Shown: one piece after another, positions 33,777 through 34,081 of the stretch
Numbering within the stretch: the first letter of the stretch is position 1
Layout of the letters: every line of letters begins with the position of its first letter
Assembly: GCA_017481725.1 (NCBI GenBank)
Contig: JAFUOX010000018.1
Span: 1-34,081, forward strand
DNA length: 34,081 nt
DNA from: Kiritimatiellia bacterium
GTDB taxonomy: Bacteria; Verrucomicrobiota; Kiritimatiellia; RFP12; UBA3636
Direction: 5' to 3'
Notes under the pieces: model-generated
What the model saw: the letters and a program-made list of their open reading frames with translations, nothing else
Databases searched by the model: none
Told to the model about the DNA's origin: nothing
Program-made: the position numbers and the translations under genes

Positions 33777-34081
33777 TCGCGTCTAATCTCGTCCTCTGCG
33801 TCCTCCGCGTCGCAGCGTCCCTTATTCTCACTTATTGCTTTCGCCTAACACGGAGTACGGAGGACAAGGGAGAATTGTGCAAACAATAATAACACCAAAG
33901 CAATCATTAAAAAAACCCAACAATCCCTCCGTGTCTCCGTTCTCTTTATTCTCCGTGTTTCGCCGAAGGCCAGAGCACTAGCGACAAATCGGTGTTCGCG
34001 CCGCAGGCTCAAGTGCGAGGTTGGACATGAGACATGAGACGCGGGACGAGCGAGAGCATTTGCCTTCTTGTGGTTGTACAC
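33777..34081 (+). repeat. Dispersed repeat, right copy, in a gene-free window edge
   Basis: 33777-33838 and 34061-34081 repeat two blocks of the 11952-12060 element in the same order. Between them lie an inserted ~220 nt with inverted CACGGAGTACGGAGGAC-like words and tandem GAGACAT-type repeats. I see no gene in 33660-34081; the only long open frame, reading left from the window edge, is a translation of repeats. Confidence 0.8.

Noticed and set aside
33845-34081. 78-residue frame reading in from the right edge, with a hydrophobic end
   Set aside because: It is made of GAGACATGAGAC- and CTCCGTGTC-type repeats shared with the 12-kb island. The hydrophobic stretch looks accidental.

Overview
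The window looks like part of a chromosome from a low-GC, diderm, LPS-bearing bacterium. An LptD homologue, C-terminally phenylalanine-terminated outer-membrane barrels, a lipoprotein, and secreted DUF2341/LamG, PA14-like and BspA-type leucine-rich-repeat proteins together suggest the PVC group, perhaps a gut- or rumen-associated Kiritimatiellota/Verrucomicrobiota. That assignment is inference from gene content; no rRNA gene is present. Every gene I can support lies on the minus strand, so transcription runs from right to left in window coordinates.

Layout from left to right: positions 1-2000 hold a C15 tract, a hairpin and a 616-residue lipoprotein of unknown function. At 2137-6957 lies a probable operon ychF-lptD-outer membrane barrel protein, ending in a perfect 40-nt palindrome. 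At 7026-8519 is a RbsA/MglA-type sugar ABC ATPase with no permease or binding protein beside it. At 8553-11663 is an operon of a membrane-anchored unknown protein, a SurA-like parvulin and xseB, with a good promoter, a TAATG stop/start overlap and a UUCG-loop terminator. From 11690 to 12700 is about 1 kb without genes, packed with repeats (inverted 39-mers, 8-mer minisatellites, hairpins).

Positions 12701-25165 hold the classic information-processing cluster, transcribed rpmG, tRNA-Trp, secE, nusG, rplK, rplA, rplJ, rplL, rpoB, rpoC. It has an A-tract-rich promoter region, structured spacers at rplK, rplJ-rplL and rplL-rpoB, and a strong terminator after rpoC. RpoC has an enlarged trigger-loop insertion that looks like a duplicated two-module SI3. 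RpoB has a Ser/Ala/Thr-rich insert just before the rifampicin region.

Positions 25292-33650 are an accessory region of secreted proteins: a 900-residue PA14-like protein, an exported nitroreductase, a BspA-like LRR protein interrupted by an in-frame TGA, a truncated tandem paralogue of the 900-residue protein, and a duplicated DUF2341-LamG protein. The 900-residue protein and the post-TGA extension of the LRR protein share a C-terminal tail ending Thr-Thr-Ile-Ile-Ile-(Asn/Lys). The DUF2341 protein ends in a similar Val-Ile-Ile-Ile-Arg. I consider this shared tail and the interrupted gene the most interesting part of the window. The right edge (33660-34081) is again repeat DNA, related to the 11.9-12.1 kb region.
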